Shown: positions 1 through 12,289, counted from the first letter of the stretch. The stretch: DNA of 64,000 nucleotides from Ulota crispa (GCA_963920765.1 OY987243.1:23121419-23185418), one strand, 5' to 3'. A program made the numbers and translations. The notes: a model not told the origin generated them from the letters alone.

Positions 1-969
1 TCGACGTAATTGAAATGCTAGGTACTAAGTAGGCTGGTAGATTCACAGTGGAGTATCAGGAAACATATTATGCCATGGTACCTGAATTTCTGTACACCAA
101 GGTCGCTAGGTAATTATCCACTTGCGGACTTGGTATTAAGTTGGAGAAAAGGGAACCCAATCTCCTTCGTAGTTACCCTCGGATTGTAAAAGTTAAATGC
201 AGAAATAAGGAAGTGCACCTTTTTTGCAGCTTCACGGTTATAAGTTTCAAGCTCGTTCAACGTCATCAAGGGATTTCGTGGGTCAATAGTCAGTGTAATC
301 GGTAACAGCAGAAAGTAATTGAGGCTCCATATGCTTCGAGTTTGAGTTCTCCTTCTGCACAGTAGAATGTACTAGCCAATTCAAAGACATGGGCGGAAGC
401 ATGCTTCAATACCGCTTGTGTTCTACAGAATCATTTCACTTGAGACGTACGTTTTAAGATGGTACAAATTCTACTTATGCTTTGAGCTTTTCATTCAGAG
501 AGCGAGTTTCTGACTTCTCGTTTCAGTGAAGGCTGCAACTCAAAACCAACTGCAACCATTATAATCTCATGATGTTATAATATAGCAAAAGACATGGGTT
601 TCAAAATCTACTAACATGGCACCGAACGCCACTTAGACGCTACCCAGTGCCTCGCGAAAGAGGGCCTGATGATCCTGCATCTCATCACACGAGCTGCGGC
701 GTTGTGATACACAAATATTTAATCTTCAACGAGAGCACAACCCTAAATTTGTTTAAATGCCTTTGACATGCCAGCCAGAGATACAGAGGAGGTCGACGCC
801 AGTTAATTATTCAGGCCGAAACATGCCAACAGCTAATACAATATGATCTCACACAAATTCTAACATTGCCATAGGCAGACTACCGTTAAAATGGCGTCCA
901 GGTCTCAAAGCGCAGCCACCGTCATACACATCTGTGGCAAAGCAGTTGACGCTTGAAGAGACTACAGAA
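1..969. other. No gene seen (3' flank of FolD)
   Basis: AT-rich sequence downstream of the FolD stop codon. It probably holds that gene's 3' UTR. I see no long reading frame, RNA gene or inverted repeat here. Confidence 0.5.
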
Positions 970-3937
970 TTATTCAACACCGAAAGCTCGTTTGGCAGCC
1001 TCGAGAGTATTTGATAGCAGCATTGCTATCGTCATTGGGCCAACACCTCCGGGAACTGGTGTGATCATGGATGCCACTAGCTTGGCCTCTTCAAAGCACA
1101 CGTCTCCCACGAGTCGATAGCCTTGTTTTGTTGATGAATCCTACAGTGTATACTCAAGATAACGCACAGTAAGCGCAACATCAAGTAAGGTGGAGGATGC
1201 TTTTATGATTTACGACCTCCCATTGACTTTGAAATTGCAAAAGACACTCATACACAGCAGCACAAATTATCGATCTCAAAAGAGAATGTTCTACTTTCCA
1301 AAGATCCCTCCACAGCTCTATCTGTGTCTCCCAAAAATTACACTCCTACACATGTTCAAATGCATAAAGTGCAGCAAAATAATATCGTCTACCTTGATCA
1401 ACAAAAAATGTCCGAAACCTAAAACATGGGAATGCTAATCTCCCTGCTATCTAAAAACAGAGGATTTCTTGTTTTGCATACCTCCACAGCGTTGATTCCC
1501 ACGTCAATAACGACGGCTCCTGGCTTCAGCCAGTCACCTCGCACTAACTCAGCTTTTCCAACTGCAGCAACAACAATGTCGGCTTCTCTGCTAATTTCTG
1601 CTGGATTTCGTGTGCGTGAATGCATTACAGTCACGGTAGCATTTTCGCGCTGCAATTCATACGCAGGTTAGTTCTTATAACATATCCAGCAACTAGTCAG
1701 CAAAAGGACTTAGAATGTTCTGAGTTTGACTGAAATAAAGATGTTCATAGAACCTCAGAAGTGACTATCTTTCCTGATAAAAAAAGCAAGGGCCACTATA
1801 CAGTTCTCCAGACAAGTCTTGAGGACAAGCCAGAAGTTGAAGCCAAGGCGGGACAAGATGATACGACCTTTAAAACAAAACAGGCTTCGTTAGGTTCAGC
1901 GATCTTGTCTGTGATTGATCATTTTGCTGGCTAATTCTGTTTTGAGCGCTCCAAAAAGAATGGTCAAATGGACAAAATCACTCACAAAATTGTTGCCATG
2001 TAACAACCCATGTCATTTTATCATCAATTGTCGAGATTCTTCCTCCGTGGCTACCTTGACAAAGTGTACCAAACCTCTCAAACTTTTGAAAAACCACACT
2101 GCTAGGTTACTTAGAATATGGTCTTGTCCTCAAGGCATGTCTGAGCGATGTAAACTAACCCTGAGATGATACAGTGACAAGATGAGAGTATTAAGAACCG
2201 AGGAGATGCTTCAAAAGGTCACGAACCTGTAAAAGCTGAGCTGTAGGTGTGCCCACAATATTGCTGCGTCCAAAGACAACTGCACGCTTCCCTTCTATTT
2301 GCACGCCTGAACGCTTCAGAAGTTCAATGCAACCCTTTGGAGTACATGACACAAACAAAGGTTTCCTCCCCTGCATCGACAGAGTTCCAACATTGATTGG
2401 ATGGAGTCCATCCACATCCTTCTCATAGCTCACGGCCTCCAGGACCGCCTCCTCGCTAATGTGCTGCAAGAAAATGGAACGCGTTAGAAGAAACTCCAGA
2501 AATTTGGCCTCAAGAAGCCTCGATTTCGCGTGATGATGCATAGATTACGTGGAAAAGAAAACCTTGCTACTGTACTCTGAAATCTTGTTGTTAAGTGTAC
2601 GGAAACAGCCAATTACGTGGGAATTAAATGGAACTCAGGGACCAAAAATCTAGAAAGTATTTATCCAACAGAGGGTATCAAAGTGCAATCTTTGAGCTCC
2701 AAAAGAGGCAATTTGGGAACGTGATTTAAAGTTTTTAAAAGGAGCTTGGTATATTCAGAAAGGATATAGTGCTTTCAGACGCGATTCTAGGATTCTGATG
2801 CAGGACCAGATTGGAAGTACTAAAAGAATTGCGAGGCAAGAAAGGTGTGAAATTGTGACCCCTCAGGGGTTTAGTTCCTAGAGGATAACAAAGATCGATT
2901 CCTACTTAGGATTTCCCAAAATTTAGAAAAATAACATCTCGGATCTGCTCACCTTGGGAAGAGGAAGCTGAACCAATATCCCATGAACAGCGGGATTGTC
3001 ATTAAACTGCTTGACATGTTTCACTACTTCCTCTTGCGTTACGTCTTCAGGCAGAGTCGCTTCAAAAGACAGAATTCCAGCTTCAGCGCAAGCTCGTTTC
3101 TTGTTGCGGACATAGGTGGCCGAATCCTTACGCGCTCCAACCAGGACCACAGCCAAGCCAGGCACATGTCCCACGGACTCTTTCATCTTGGCCACTTCTA
3201 CTCCGATTTCCTTTCGTATCTGTTCTGCGATTGCTTTTCCATCGATAATTGCTCCTGTCTGGTCTGTAACACCAGATTTTTATCACTACGCACATTGTTA
3301 ATCCCTTTCAGCCTAAGCTATAAACTCTTAACAGAAAGAAACCCTAGCAAAAGTCCCTCACATCTCTAAACGAAAACATGTCATTTCAAAATAATGAAAC
3401 TATTCAATCATTCAGAGAACCCTAATTAGCAGATGCTCTTGTTACGAAGACGATGCACGATGCTACTTGTAACGAATCAAAATGGCTTTCATTACGATTT
3501 GGAACTAAAACACAAACATGATGCAAACCTAATCGAAAGTGCAAATTTCCTCAAATTAAGAACTAAAGTTATTAAGTATCTCCTCTTAAATATCGGCTCC
3601 TTATAGCGAAACTGATGAGGATTAACAAACAAAAAAACCTAAGACATTTAGGAAAGGAGTTCTGTGAGCTAACCGACTCACAAATTGAGCTACAATTTGA
3701 ATACCGATCGAGCTCAAACAGGCTCCACTGTGATAGAGAGAGAAGATTGTCACTGATTGGCAGCGGTTCAGAAATGAGGAAAACAATTTGCCGAAACCGC
3801 AAGAGATATAAATATATATATGCACCTGTTTGACAACCGCCGGTGCTGGTTTGCACATCCTTTCCGGAAGAGGAATTGTAAACATTATTAGTCCCCGAGC
3901 CCTCCATAGTCGACATGATCGCGCCCTGGGCCGTCAC
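970..3937 (-). CDS. FOLD: Methylenetetrahydrofolate dehydrogenase / cyclohydrolase (FolD), five exons
   Basis: Bifunctional folate enzyme: oxidises 5,10-methylene-THF with NADP and hydrolyses the methenyl product to 10-formyl-THF. Exons by eye: 3826-3937, 2953-3263, 2227-2463, 1482-1649, 970-1140; all introns are GT-AG and the frame is continuous, giving 332 residues. The catalytic pair is visible as Tyr88 and Lys92 in SATYVRNKK; the Rossmann motif GRSNIVG lies at about 206-212 and PGGVGPMT at about 305-313. The first 37 residues are Ser/Thr/Gly/Asn-rich and acidic rather than Arg-rich, so I see no clear organelle leader and infer a cytosolic form. The start could instead be the inner Met (3916) of MSTMEGSG. 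Gene identity is certain; the exact start is not. Confidence 0.93.
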
Positions 3938-4391
3938 AAGAGCTCAAACGTCAACCTAGCCAGCTCTCGAAAAGGTCAAATTCCTTCAATCTCTTCAGAT
4001 TCAACCCCGCATTGTACAAAGAATCTCCACATTTCGGAAAAAATCACGTAATGGCTACTTAAATAGATTATTACCTGGAAAGGCCGTACGAAACTAGTCG
4101 GTAGCCTCCGTGCCCGAGGTCGGATTCAAAAGAATTGATCTCCGTTCAGATGCCGAGAGCATATTGCTCAACAAATTGGAGACTTGAGTGAGAGGGACAC
4201 GCACAGATTCTGCCGCAGGAGCTCAGAGGAGCATCCGGCGATCGAGAGTGAACAAATTGCTGGAGTCTGCGCGGGGTTGCTCCCCTTTCGGAACGGACGG
4301 TCGTCGGTGGACGGAAGTACGTTATCGTTCATTGTGTATTTGTATTTGTTGTGTATCTCTATCCTGCAGTACCCTAAAGAAAGTCTATTTA
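3938..4391. other. FolD 5' flank, nothing else recognised
   Basis: Presumed promoter and 5' UTR of the leftward FolD gene. Short reading frames around 4184-4494 run through into the adjacent MITE on both strands and look like chance. Confidence 0.4.
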
Positions 4392-4705
4392 AGGTAGGAG
4401 CACCCATAAGCAACGCTGTCCCCATAACCGTCAGTTCTGAAATCTTGGAAAATCTTTGGAAGTAAATCGATGTAATGACAAGGATGTATAACATGTGAAC
4501 ATGAAATCTTGATAGTGGTTATGGGTACAATGGCAATTTGCTCTTTAAAAATTCACAGCTTATTCTCATAGTATCCAAATAATACATTCAAAATTGCAAA
4601 CTCATTATTTTTTTGTTCCTAATAGGATTGTATAATTTACTAGCTGTTTATAAAGACTCATCATGTTAAAAACCCTTAGATTGTTGCTTATGGGTGCTCC
4701 TACCT
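4392..4705. mobile_element. MITE, family M, copy 1 (TA target)
   Basis: A 314-bp element bounded by matching inverted ends AGGTAGGAGCACCCATAAGC and its complement, with TA on both sides. Just inside the left end is GCTGTCCCCATAACCGTCA, which recurs in the copy at 49270-49665. The TA flank fits a Tc1/mariner-type non-autonomous element. No coding capacity is visible. Confidence 0.8.
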
Positions 4706-4751
4706 TACTCCCTCTTCTGGCATTCAAAAGAAGCAAAAGAAGTCTGCATTA

Positions 4752-5896
4752 CCCCTAAAGGCCCAACTGTCCCTAGACAAATGGATTTCGGGCATGTACC
4801 TATAGCCAAACCAATGAACGAGGAGAGCCAAAAAAATAATAGAAAGTCAATTGAATGCAATATGCAAAAAATCGAGTGAAATCTAAATAAATCGGCTAAA
4901 AACCAACTAAGTTTTTGAAAATTTTCCAATTATAGTGTAGGTACATGAAGAATAGCCGGTGCATTCATTGAAAAAACCGGATGAAAATGAGAAATGTAGG
5001 CTTTTAGTTGAAAAAGCTCAAAATCTCCCCGCACACTGAGCCTAACTATTTTGTGTAATTTTTTGAAACTTTGATTGAAGGTGGGGAATTTCAAGACCTA
5101 CGCGGGCATCTAATTTTTTCTTCATTTTGACATTTGACAAAGAAGTTATGCAAGAATTTTTGCAACTTGGGGGAGGGAGAGCAATCCGGGCAACCCAAAA
5201 GCTTCTTAAAAAACTGTGTTTTTCAAAAATAAAAAATTGAGATTGGTTCGTTAGATATTTTTATACGTGGGAGGCTTTGAATCATTCAATTTCAATCAAT
5301 GAGATGAAAGTCATGAGATGTTTTAGTTTGTGCGCAGTTACGGATCCTCTACTCTAAAATAAACTTTGAAGTCCTTTATTCTCCACAATTTTTGATATTT
5401 TGGAAAAAAAAACTAAACCTAAGGATATAGATTGTTTATTACAACATTATAATTGTTGGGATTTGCATTTTTCATTTCAATAATTGAATTCTTAACAATT
5501 CAATGATTTGACTCATTCTCTACTTCTCTTTAGTTCCTATTTTTTTCCCATATGTTGTGTAGTTCCAATTGATTTGAAATTTCTCCCACACATACCTAAC
5601 TTAGTCTTCTACATGGAAAAATAAACCTCAACTTTGTGTAGAGCAATTATTTCATGTAAGCGTGGTCAAAGGCTTCTAAAACTTTTGGGCAACATGAAAA
5701 AAAACCTTTTTTTTCACTTTGAATGTAAATATCTCCCTCCTCTCTAACCTCATTTTTTTCTCCCACAAGTACCTTTCTAGTCTAATGCAAGATCCTATGG
5801 TCGGATTTGCAAAACAAATTTTATTTCGTACTTTCTACTCATTAAATAGCAATTTTCCATGACTTTCACAAGAAAAAGGGCTTGGGCCTTTAGGGG
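4752..5896. mobile_element. TTAA-family element A1 (piggyBac-like ends)
   Basis: Left end CCCCTAAAGGCCCAA pairs with right end TTGGGCCTTTAGGGG. The flanking TTAA has decayed (ATTA at left, ATAT at right), suggesting an old copy. Subterminal sequence near the right end is the reverse complement of that near the left end of A6 (30984). No transposase frame is visible. Interior sequence is also found, split by another insertion, at about 12290-13010. Confidence 0.72.
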
Positions 5897-5924
5897 ATAT
5901 TTCATTCTCATATTGTTGATATTT

Positions 5925-6250
5925 AATCCTCATGTCATCCCAATGAGGTATATCAAATTTTAGCTACCAAAAATCAAAATCCTATTTTTGGAGAATTGTT
6001 TTTAAAAAAAATCTTGGTTTTACATAATAATTGATTAAAAAACAAATGTGATGAATTTTTGAGATTTGATTGCATGGATATGTAGGAAACATCCATATAC
6101 GCACCTTTCCTTTTACCAAACATCTTCAAAAAGTTTCAAAATTCCTTCTATAGAGCTTTTAATGTTGGGGTGATCATGACCAAATTTAGTAAAATAGATA
6201 TCTCTATTATTTAATTAGCTTTTGGCAAAGTAAACACACCATCACACCAA
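5925..6250. repeat. Single arm of the F foldback family
   Basis: Matches the left arm of the foldback at 37186-38059, including shared stretches such as GACCAAATTTAGTAAA and TTTCAAAATTCCTTCTATAG. Only one arm is present, so this is a truncated copy. The following stretch to 6839 is AT-rich and I see no gene in it. Confidence 0.6.
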
Positions 6251-6839
6251 GGTTTCTTTTATTGGCTAAAAATAACAAAAATTCACCATGAAAAATTATG
6301 CTTCACTATCACTATAGGAAATAAATGTGAAAAAGAGTAGTCTTTTTAGCCAATGTTCACTTGTAATTGATAACCCTATAGCCAAACCTTGATTGAGGAC
6401 CATATATGTATTCTCTTATTGGTTGACTGGTATTGTCAACTTAATCTCCAACCAAAATAATATGGGTGTCCTATCTGCCACATATTTCATCTCTCACATT
6501 TTAATTGTAGTAATTCTTCAAAAGTCAAACATATTTCATCTCTCACACTTTAATTGTAGTAATTTTTCAAAAATTGTGACCAATACACTTCATTTGTGCC
6601 TCACTTGTATAATAAGAAACCATTGGTAACCAAAATTCTCTCTCCTTTTTTCATGACCGAAGCATGCTTCTTCGAGTGTTTTTCCAATATAGCCACCTCT
6701 GTGAATTACAATCATAAATCATCACTAATACTTTCATAAGTTGAAATCCTTAAAAGAAATGAGTGCGATTCACACTCAAAGGTACAAGTTTAATCATAAT
6801 ATACAAATCAAACAACAAACTTTAATTACCATAAAAAAG

Positions 6840-7235
6840 GGGACAGACTAGGGAGACACCCCTATAGCCCAACCTATTAAATTTGAGATTATTTTTTTGT
6901 CAAAATAAGAAATAAAATCAAAATAATATTTTAGGGCACACTTGCATCTGCAAGAGTTACAAACACAACAAATATGTCTCATTTGTCAAATATGTCTCAT
7001 TTGTCAAATATGTCTCATTTGTGACATGATCCAGAGTTAAACTTAAAAACAAAAGGAATGACTAGTTTTCACTCTTGACCATGTCACAAATGAGACATAT
7101 TTGTTATATATTTGTAATGCTTGGAGATGCAAATGTGCGCTAAAATATTATTCTGATTTTGTTTCTTATTTTAAGATAAGAATAAACTCAAATTTAATAG
7201 GTTCGGCTATAAGGGGTGTCTCCCTAGTCCGTCCC
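6840..7235. mobile_element. MITE with long inverted ends and an internal 18-bp triplet repeat
   Basis: The two halves are near mirror images over about 150 bp each; the ends are GGGACAGACTAGGGAGACAC and its complement with few mismatches. Near the centre the left arm carries three tandem copies of an 18-bp unit (AAATATGTCTCATTTGTC, about 6966-7020); the right arm has only one, so the repeat expanded after the arms formed. No clear target duplication is seen. Confidence 0.72.
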
Positions 7236-8516
7236 TAAAACAAAGCCTTGCTATGAATCTAACCTCCCCTATCCCAAGCCACATTACCACAAGTCACACC
7301 TTACATAACAATAACCCCTCATTCTTGGCGGATCTCAAAATACACAAGAAATGAGGGACCGTTTTATCTGCTTATGCAATGAGGGGTTAATTGTTATGTC
7401 TCACAACAAACCCCTAAAGCATAAAATTCATGAAAAACGTATATAAGGCCACAAAACCATAATCAATCCTTGGCTAAAACTTGCCAACAACGTCTCCCTC
7501 TCATTCAATCCCAACACATTGGTTTGGAACTAATGATCAAGCTTGAATATGCAACGAGACACAAAAGGGTTGAGCGACTCTACATTGCAACAAATACCAC
7601 CCAACAAAAAAACAATCGTGAACGGACAGCAAGAAACTCGTTATACAAAAAAAACACGCTTTTTAATGCAAGACACTGTCCATCATCACCAATGATCTAG
7701 CATTTTAGAGCAAGCAAAACCCCAGGGCTCATAACCGCCTCCAAACAAACACATTACCTAATAGAAGGTCCTGGTCAGGTGCTCCAATAAATATGCCTCC
7801 ATAAAGAGGTTAGGCAAGTCTATGCATGGACTACAGTACACAGACCGTCCACAACAATCCTCAACTGTACACGGTAATCCAAAATAGACATGATGAACCA
7901 CGCACTAGTCACTCCTTAGGCATCTAGCCTACATGCGGCACGTGTTTTCTTCTAAAGGTTCTCTATTCCTACAAAGATTCTTCACAAAAAAGCTAACAAA
8001 GACCAAGGTTACGAAGGACTCGATTTCAAAAATCGTTTCCAACCGTCGTTGCGCGAGACGGAATAAAACATGTTTCATACCAAATCCAACAATTAACTAA
8101 AATACTAAAAAGGCAGAAGATTTTACTAAGTGCTATCATAACAGCGAAACCATATGTCCAACAGGCGCAACAACATTCTCGCTACAAGTACATTGAGTAC
8201 GACTTATCAACATAACAGAAATCTCAGGTAGCTTCAGGTCGCAGATCGTCAAGATACACAACTTTGGTAACGTATCACTGCAAATGTGATGTACTAGACA
8301 ATGGTCCTCATTAGCACTAGATTTTGACTCATCCCATCCCTTCAAAACCTAACTCTGGCTAGATTGGGGTCTCCGCAGTGATTGGTGCCCTCCAGTAAGG
8401 AAAGAACCCTCACCCTCGACCTTAATCAAGAAAGCACATCTATCACTGAACACAAGTTTCTCAAAACCTGTTTGACAACAAGAAAAAATCCCCTAGATAA
8501 TTCAGACAACGCATTC
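7236..8516. other. No gene seen
   Basis: AT-rich interval between a MITE and the left OSCP arm. Short reading frames at 7470 and 8136 have no recognisable domain. The last part before 8517 keeps only weak, gapped similarity to the sequence beyond 18260, consistent with a diverged outer flank of the inverted duplication. Confidence 0.4.
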
Positions 8517-8532
8517 AGCTAGTCAAGAACAT

Positions 8533-8538
8533 TTTATT
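8533..8538 (-). terminator. Poly(A) signal of left OSCP gene
   Basis: AATAAA on the minus strand, 224 bases past the stop codon and 16 bases inside the outer edge of the duplicated arm. Confidence 0.55.
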
Positions 8539-8761
8539 GGCCCAAGACCTTAGGTTTGCAATTATTTACAATCCCTCTCATCCCACTTCGCAACCCACAT
8601 CATTTCCGGGTACTACTTACTCGGGTCTTGGTCAAGTTGAAGGTCGCCATTTCCCATTCGCAACTCGCGCTTCGCCGAGTTGTTGGAGTACACACCCCTC
8701 CCAATGCCACCGACGATCCGCTGCTCGCCTGCTCTCCCATTCTAGCACCCGCTTCATTCGC

Positions 8762-9457
8762 TCAGATGGCCTCCGCCAGCAGCTGCTCCATCTGCTTGAT
8801 CTGCGTGTCGATCGACAGATCGATGTGCTTGTCCTGGATGTCCACCACGATGCCCCCGATTATGCTCCTGTCCACCTTCTGCTCCACCTTCAGGCTCTGC
8901 CCCGCCTTCAGGTACCCCTTCAGCGCGCCCTTGATGTCCTCCAGCTCCGCCGGACTCAGCTCCAGCGCCGCCGTCACCAGCGCCTGCACCTCGCCGCGGT
9001 GCGCGTGCAGCAGCTCCGAGTAGCACCCGCAGATCCGCTGCAGCTGGTACAGCCGCCCGTTCTCCGCCAGCACCGCTAGAAAGTTCTTCGTCACGTCGCT
9101 GAACTTCGTCTCCTTGAAGATCTCCTCCACCGCCCGCATGCGCACGCTCTTCGACACCGACGGGTCCTTCAGGAAGTCCGCGAACGCCGGGTTCTCCGCC
9201 GCGGCCCCGACCACCTGCTGCAGCTCCGCGTCCACGGGATCCAACACGTTCCTGCGCACCGCCGTCACGTACAGCGCCGACGCGTACTTCCCAGCCACGC
9301 CGTACATCGGCAGCGGCACCTCCACGTACTCCGGCTCCGCCTCGGCCTTGCCCGAAGCGAACGTCCGCGCGCCCCGCACCGCAGGCCGCTCGCACGTCCC
9401 CGCCACGGCCCGCGCCACGGCCACGGACCTCCGCACCAGCTGCTGCGACCTCCACAT
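8762..9457 (-). CDS. ATP5: Mitochondrial ATP synthase OSCP (delta) subunit, left copy
   Basis: Peripheral-stalk subunit linking F1 to Fo in mitochondrial ATP synthase. A single 231-residue frame without introns. Residues 1 to about 33 are rich in Arg, Ala and Val without acids and look like a mitochondrial leader. The body has the OSCP/delta pattern: YASALYVTAVRR near 59-70, an all-helical N domain, then a C-terminal domain with VDRSIIGGIVVDIQDKHIDL before the end. Length is normal for the mature family plus leader. Codon third positions are nearly all G or C, unlike neighbouring genes, so several long overlapping frames appear that are only shadows. It is identical to the gene at 17320-18015, and the two 5' ends face each other across about 7.9 kb. 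Confidence 0.95.
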   Translation of the reverse strand: MWRSQQLVRRSVAVARAVAGTCERPAVRGARTFASGKAEAEPEYVEVPLPMYGVAGKYASALYVTAVRRNVLDPVDAELQQVVGAAAENPAFADFLKDPSVSKSVRMRAVEEIFKETKFSDVTKNFLAVLAENGRLYQLQRICGCYSELLHAHRGEVQALVTAALELSPAELEDIKGALKGYLKAGQSLKVEQKVDRSIIGGIVVDIQDKHIDLSIDTQIKQMEQLLAEAI

Positions 9458-9556
9458 TGCGCCTCGCCCGCTCCCGCGCCAATTCCAGTACCTGCCCGGC
9501 CTAGCTGCGCTCTGGGACGATGGCGGACGCTAGAACGACGAGAGCAGAGCAGCAAA

Positions 9557-9565
9557 CCCTAGAAA
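9557..9565 (-). promoter_or_regulatory. Telo-box-like motif upstream of left OSCP
   Basis: AAACCCTAG on the plus strand (CTAGGGTTT on the coding strand), about 100 bases before the start codon. Such motifs are common in 5' regions of plant housekeeping genes; function here is inferred. Confidence 0.4.
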
Positions 9566-9752
9566 CGGGACTCGTCGCTGAATTGCGCATCGCCAGGCGC
9601 GAGCACACGCGAGGACGAAGGCGAGCGAGAGAGACGATGGCAGACCGCGCGTGCAACGGCGCTTGGAATGGGCGCTTGGACTTTCTGGTGGGGCCAGCGG
9701 TCAGCGGCAGGGGATTTGAACGTGACTTTTGCTAATTAGCTCAAGTGGCTAA

Positions 9753-10240
9753 GAGCATCCTCAGTCTACCCCGGCATAAAGGCCGCTATATCAATCATGA
9801 TTTAACTCCCAAAAATTATATGATTTGAAGAGCATGAAAATTTTCATTCTAAAAGTGCAATAAAATTTTGGTTTAAACATTGCATGATTTAAATATATCA
9901 TTTCAAATGTTAGCTAACTTCTAAAAAATTTAGAGGCTTTTCCAAATCAAGCCTAAATAAGGAAATTTTAGTAGAGGGGTTGGTACATTTGCCATCCAAT
10001 TTATTAAAATTTCCTTATTTAGGCTTAATTTGGAGAGGCCTCTAAGTTTCTTGGAAGTTAGCTAGTATTTGATGTGATATATCTAAATCATGCAATGTCC
10101 AAACCAAAATTTGTATTACGTTTTTACAATGAAAATTTTCATGTCCTTCAAATCGTATAATTTTGTGTTATTATCTATTTGCTATTAATAGATGAGGATT
10201 GATATAGCGGCCTTTATGCCGGGGTGGACTGAAGATGCCC
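9753..10240. mobile_element. Tourist-like MITE (TAA target) at the inner edge of the left OSCP arm
   Basis: A 488-bp element with about 45-bp inverted ends. They begin GAGCATCCTCAGTCTACC at left, and GGGCATCTTCAGTCCACC when the right end is read inward. TAA flanks both sides. The ends and 3-bp target fit PIF/Harbinger-derived Tourist MITEs. The right OSCP arm has one TAA at the matching place and no insertion, so it preserves the empty site. No coding capacity. Confidence 0.85.
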
Positions 10241-10299
10241 TAAAAGCACTGCTAAACATGTATTCTTCTTTGAAATCACCACTTAGAAGTTTGACATTA

Positions 10300-10725
10300 G
10301 GGATAGTCACAACTTCACACAGAATGAAAAGAGAATGGAGATTGAGAAGTTGTGGAGAGAAAGGAGGAGCCCATAGGAGCTTGTTCTTCATGAAGATGTT
10401 GAGACACCTCCATTTGTGTAAATTGGAGAATGAGAACGGAGGATGGAGAATGGTTTTCTTAGAGGAAGGTAGCATAGTCAACCATTGGAGGAGCAGAAAT
10501 AGCTAGTGTGAAAAGCAATTCATAAGTGGGGAAAATGAGTAGACCATGGTTAGAAGTTTGCACGCTGATTCATTCTCCACTCCATTCTTCACCTCTGAAG
10601 GAGAAGAATGAGACGCTGAGAAGTTTCACACACTAATCATAATCAAAACTCTAGAAACCACTAGTGACGCGACACCACTACGTTTTCATTCTCCACATGA
10701 GTGCAAGAAATGCTGTGACTACCCC
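10300..10725. mobile_element. MITE, family G, copy 1 (TA target)
   Basis: 426 bp, ends GGGATAGTCACAAC and complement of GGGGTAGTCACAGC, with TA outside both ends. The interior matches family G copy 2 (36418-36845), including AATGAAAAGAGAATG and GAGAAGTTGTGGAGAGA. It sits 60 bp inside the MITE at 9753-10240 on its right side, not within it. Confidence 0.78.
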
Positions 10726-11889
10726 TACTGTTAATAGCCATGAAAATAAATGATTTTTTTGTTATTTTGGGTAGAAGCTTTGACGAGTGTAGCCCTAGTT
10801 TGTGACCCTAGTTAGCGGTTGCCATCGGGGATGAGGGTGGCATCAAATGTCACCAAGGCCTAAAATTGACTCCTGTATGGGGGTTGATGCTTTGGACGCT
10901 TGGGGAAAAAATGCCATTGCAAGGTGGGAATTTCAAAAAGTTAACAAAACCCTATCTATTTAAAAGACACCCAAAAAAGGAAACATAAAAAGAAGAAACA
11001 GGGAAATTTTAGTCTGTTCATTTTGCATGAAAAGACATCTAACAGATTAAAACACAAGTAAGGATAGCATAAAATTTCAAAGTTTCTGAACTTCAAATCT
11101 GAAGTTTTTGGTTGAAGTCACTTGAAGAAGTGTATAGTCTAATTTCTTAAGAGTTACGTTGAGGCATTTCCATTATATTTTGATACCTGAATTGCATATA
11201 CATAGTGTTTGAAAGTGCATTTTGCCAAATTTTGAAATACAATAACGTCTTTTCATTGTCATCCTAAGCAACTAATTTAAATTGACTTTAGTAAGGGGTT
11301 TCTAAGTTTGAGAAAATTTTGAATAATCCCAATGAGTCTATCTTTGTAAATCTGAAACTATATTCTTAAGAACATTGAAATTTTCTCAAGAGAACTAAAA
11401 TTTATATTGCGTAGGAAGTGGTGCAAAATATTGCTCTACGAGCTCCTTTGGACGAGAGGTTTGCGAAAGAACAAGAAACTGGAAAAAGAGAGTTTTGAAA
11501 CTATTCTGGTTTCCACAGTTCTTCAGATGTAAAAAGAGGCAATTTTTTTTATAGAAGTGATGCTTGAGTAAACATGTTAAGTAAAGAAATTAGCAAAAGT
11601 TCAAAATACCCTATTATAAACCAAGGTATTTTTTTTTTAGTATTTTACATGAACAGTAAAATGCAACTTGTCCTCTAAGGTGAGGATAATTTTTAGAGGG
11701 ACTGAAGTACATTTGCTAATATGGAATTTGCAAACTTGGAATCTAGCGTTTAAACGCAAGAAAAAAAAACCTAGTTATAAACACGGCATTGTTTTTTTTT
11801 GTAATTCTTGACATCCTGAACATTGTGTTAATTTACTTTGGATTTTCAGATTTTGGTAGACATCAAAAATGACATTGCAAATGCATTAA
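10726..11889. other. No gene seen
   Basis: AT-rich sequence between two small elements. No convincing reading frame, RNA gene or inverted repeat was found. Confidence 0.4.
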
Positions 11890-12251
11890 CCTTTGAACGT
11901 CAGATGGGTGGCCATGCCTGCCCTCTACAGTGTTTCTACAATGGTGTGGCAGGTGCCACCCTTTAAAATATTGTTTCTTAAAGTTGCAAAAGTCAATAGT
12001 GCATGGTGCCCTCATGAAAAGTGCAAGATAGGCAGCTTGGGACTTAACATTGTGCTTCTGAATCATATCACAATTTGGGTTACCTAAAAACATGAATGCA
12101 TCTCATGAGGTAATTTTTGGCCTTCCATGATGGACCATGTGTTTATGGCCACTTCTGAAAAAAAAATCAAATGGAAAACGACTTTTTTGTGAATCATAGA
12201 ATCATTTTCTAGAGCCAAAGGACGTTTTTTGTCCTCCTCGACGTTCAAGGG
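11890..12251. mobile_element. TTAA-target element, family B, copy 1
   Basis: 362 bp flanked by TTAA on both sides. The left end CCTTTGAACGTC pairs with GACGTTCAAGGG at right. The interior matches the two halves of family B copy 2 at 19195-20189, which is split by another insertion. The ends differ from the main A family but the TTAA target is the same. The short open frames inside are chance. Confidence 0.75.
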
Positions 12252-12289
12252 TTAAATCAATTCTTAGCATGTTTTGCAATAAGAGTCCC

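Larger units (their letters stand above)
8517..9752. repeat. Left arm of the OSCP inverted duplication
   Basis: 1236 bp identical, in opposite orientation, to 17025-18260. Identity was compared base by base in the non-coding ends and follows from identical translations in overlapping frames elsewhere. The outer edge lies 16 bases past an AATAAA signal. The inner edge coincides with the TAA target of the MITE starting at 9753. Confidence 0.95.

Noticed and set aside
6966-7020. CRISPR-like regular repeat
   Set aside because: Three directly abutting 18-bp units without spacers, inside a MITE of a eukaryotic genome.
8537-9555. Long overlapping frames over the left OSCP gene (180, 155, 242, 139, 96 residues)
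   Set aside because: They are out-of-phase or antisense readings of a GC-rich gene. They are low-complexity Arg/Gly/Ala or Ser/Pro strings without domains, and the same set appears mirrored over the right copy.
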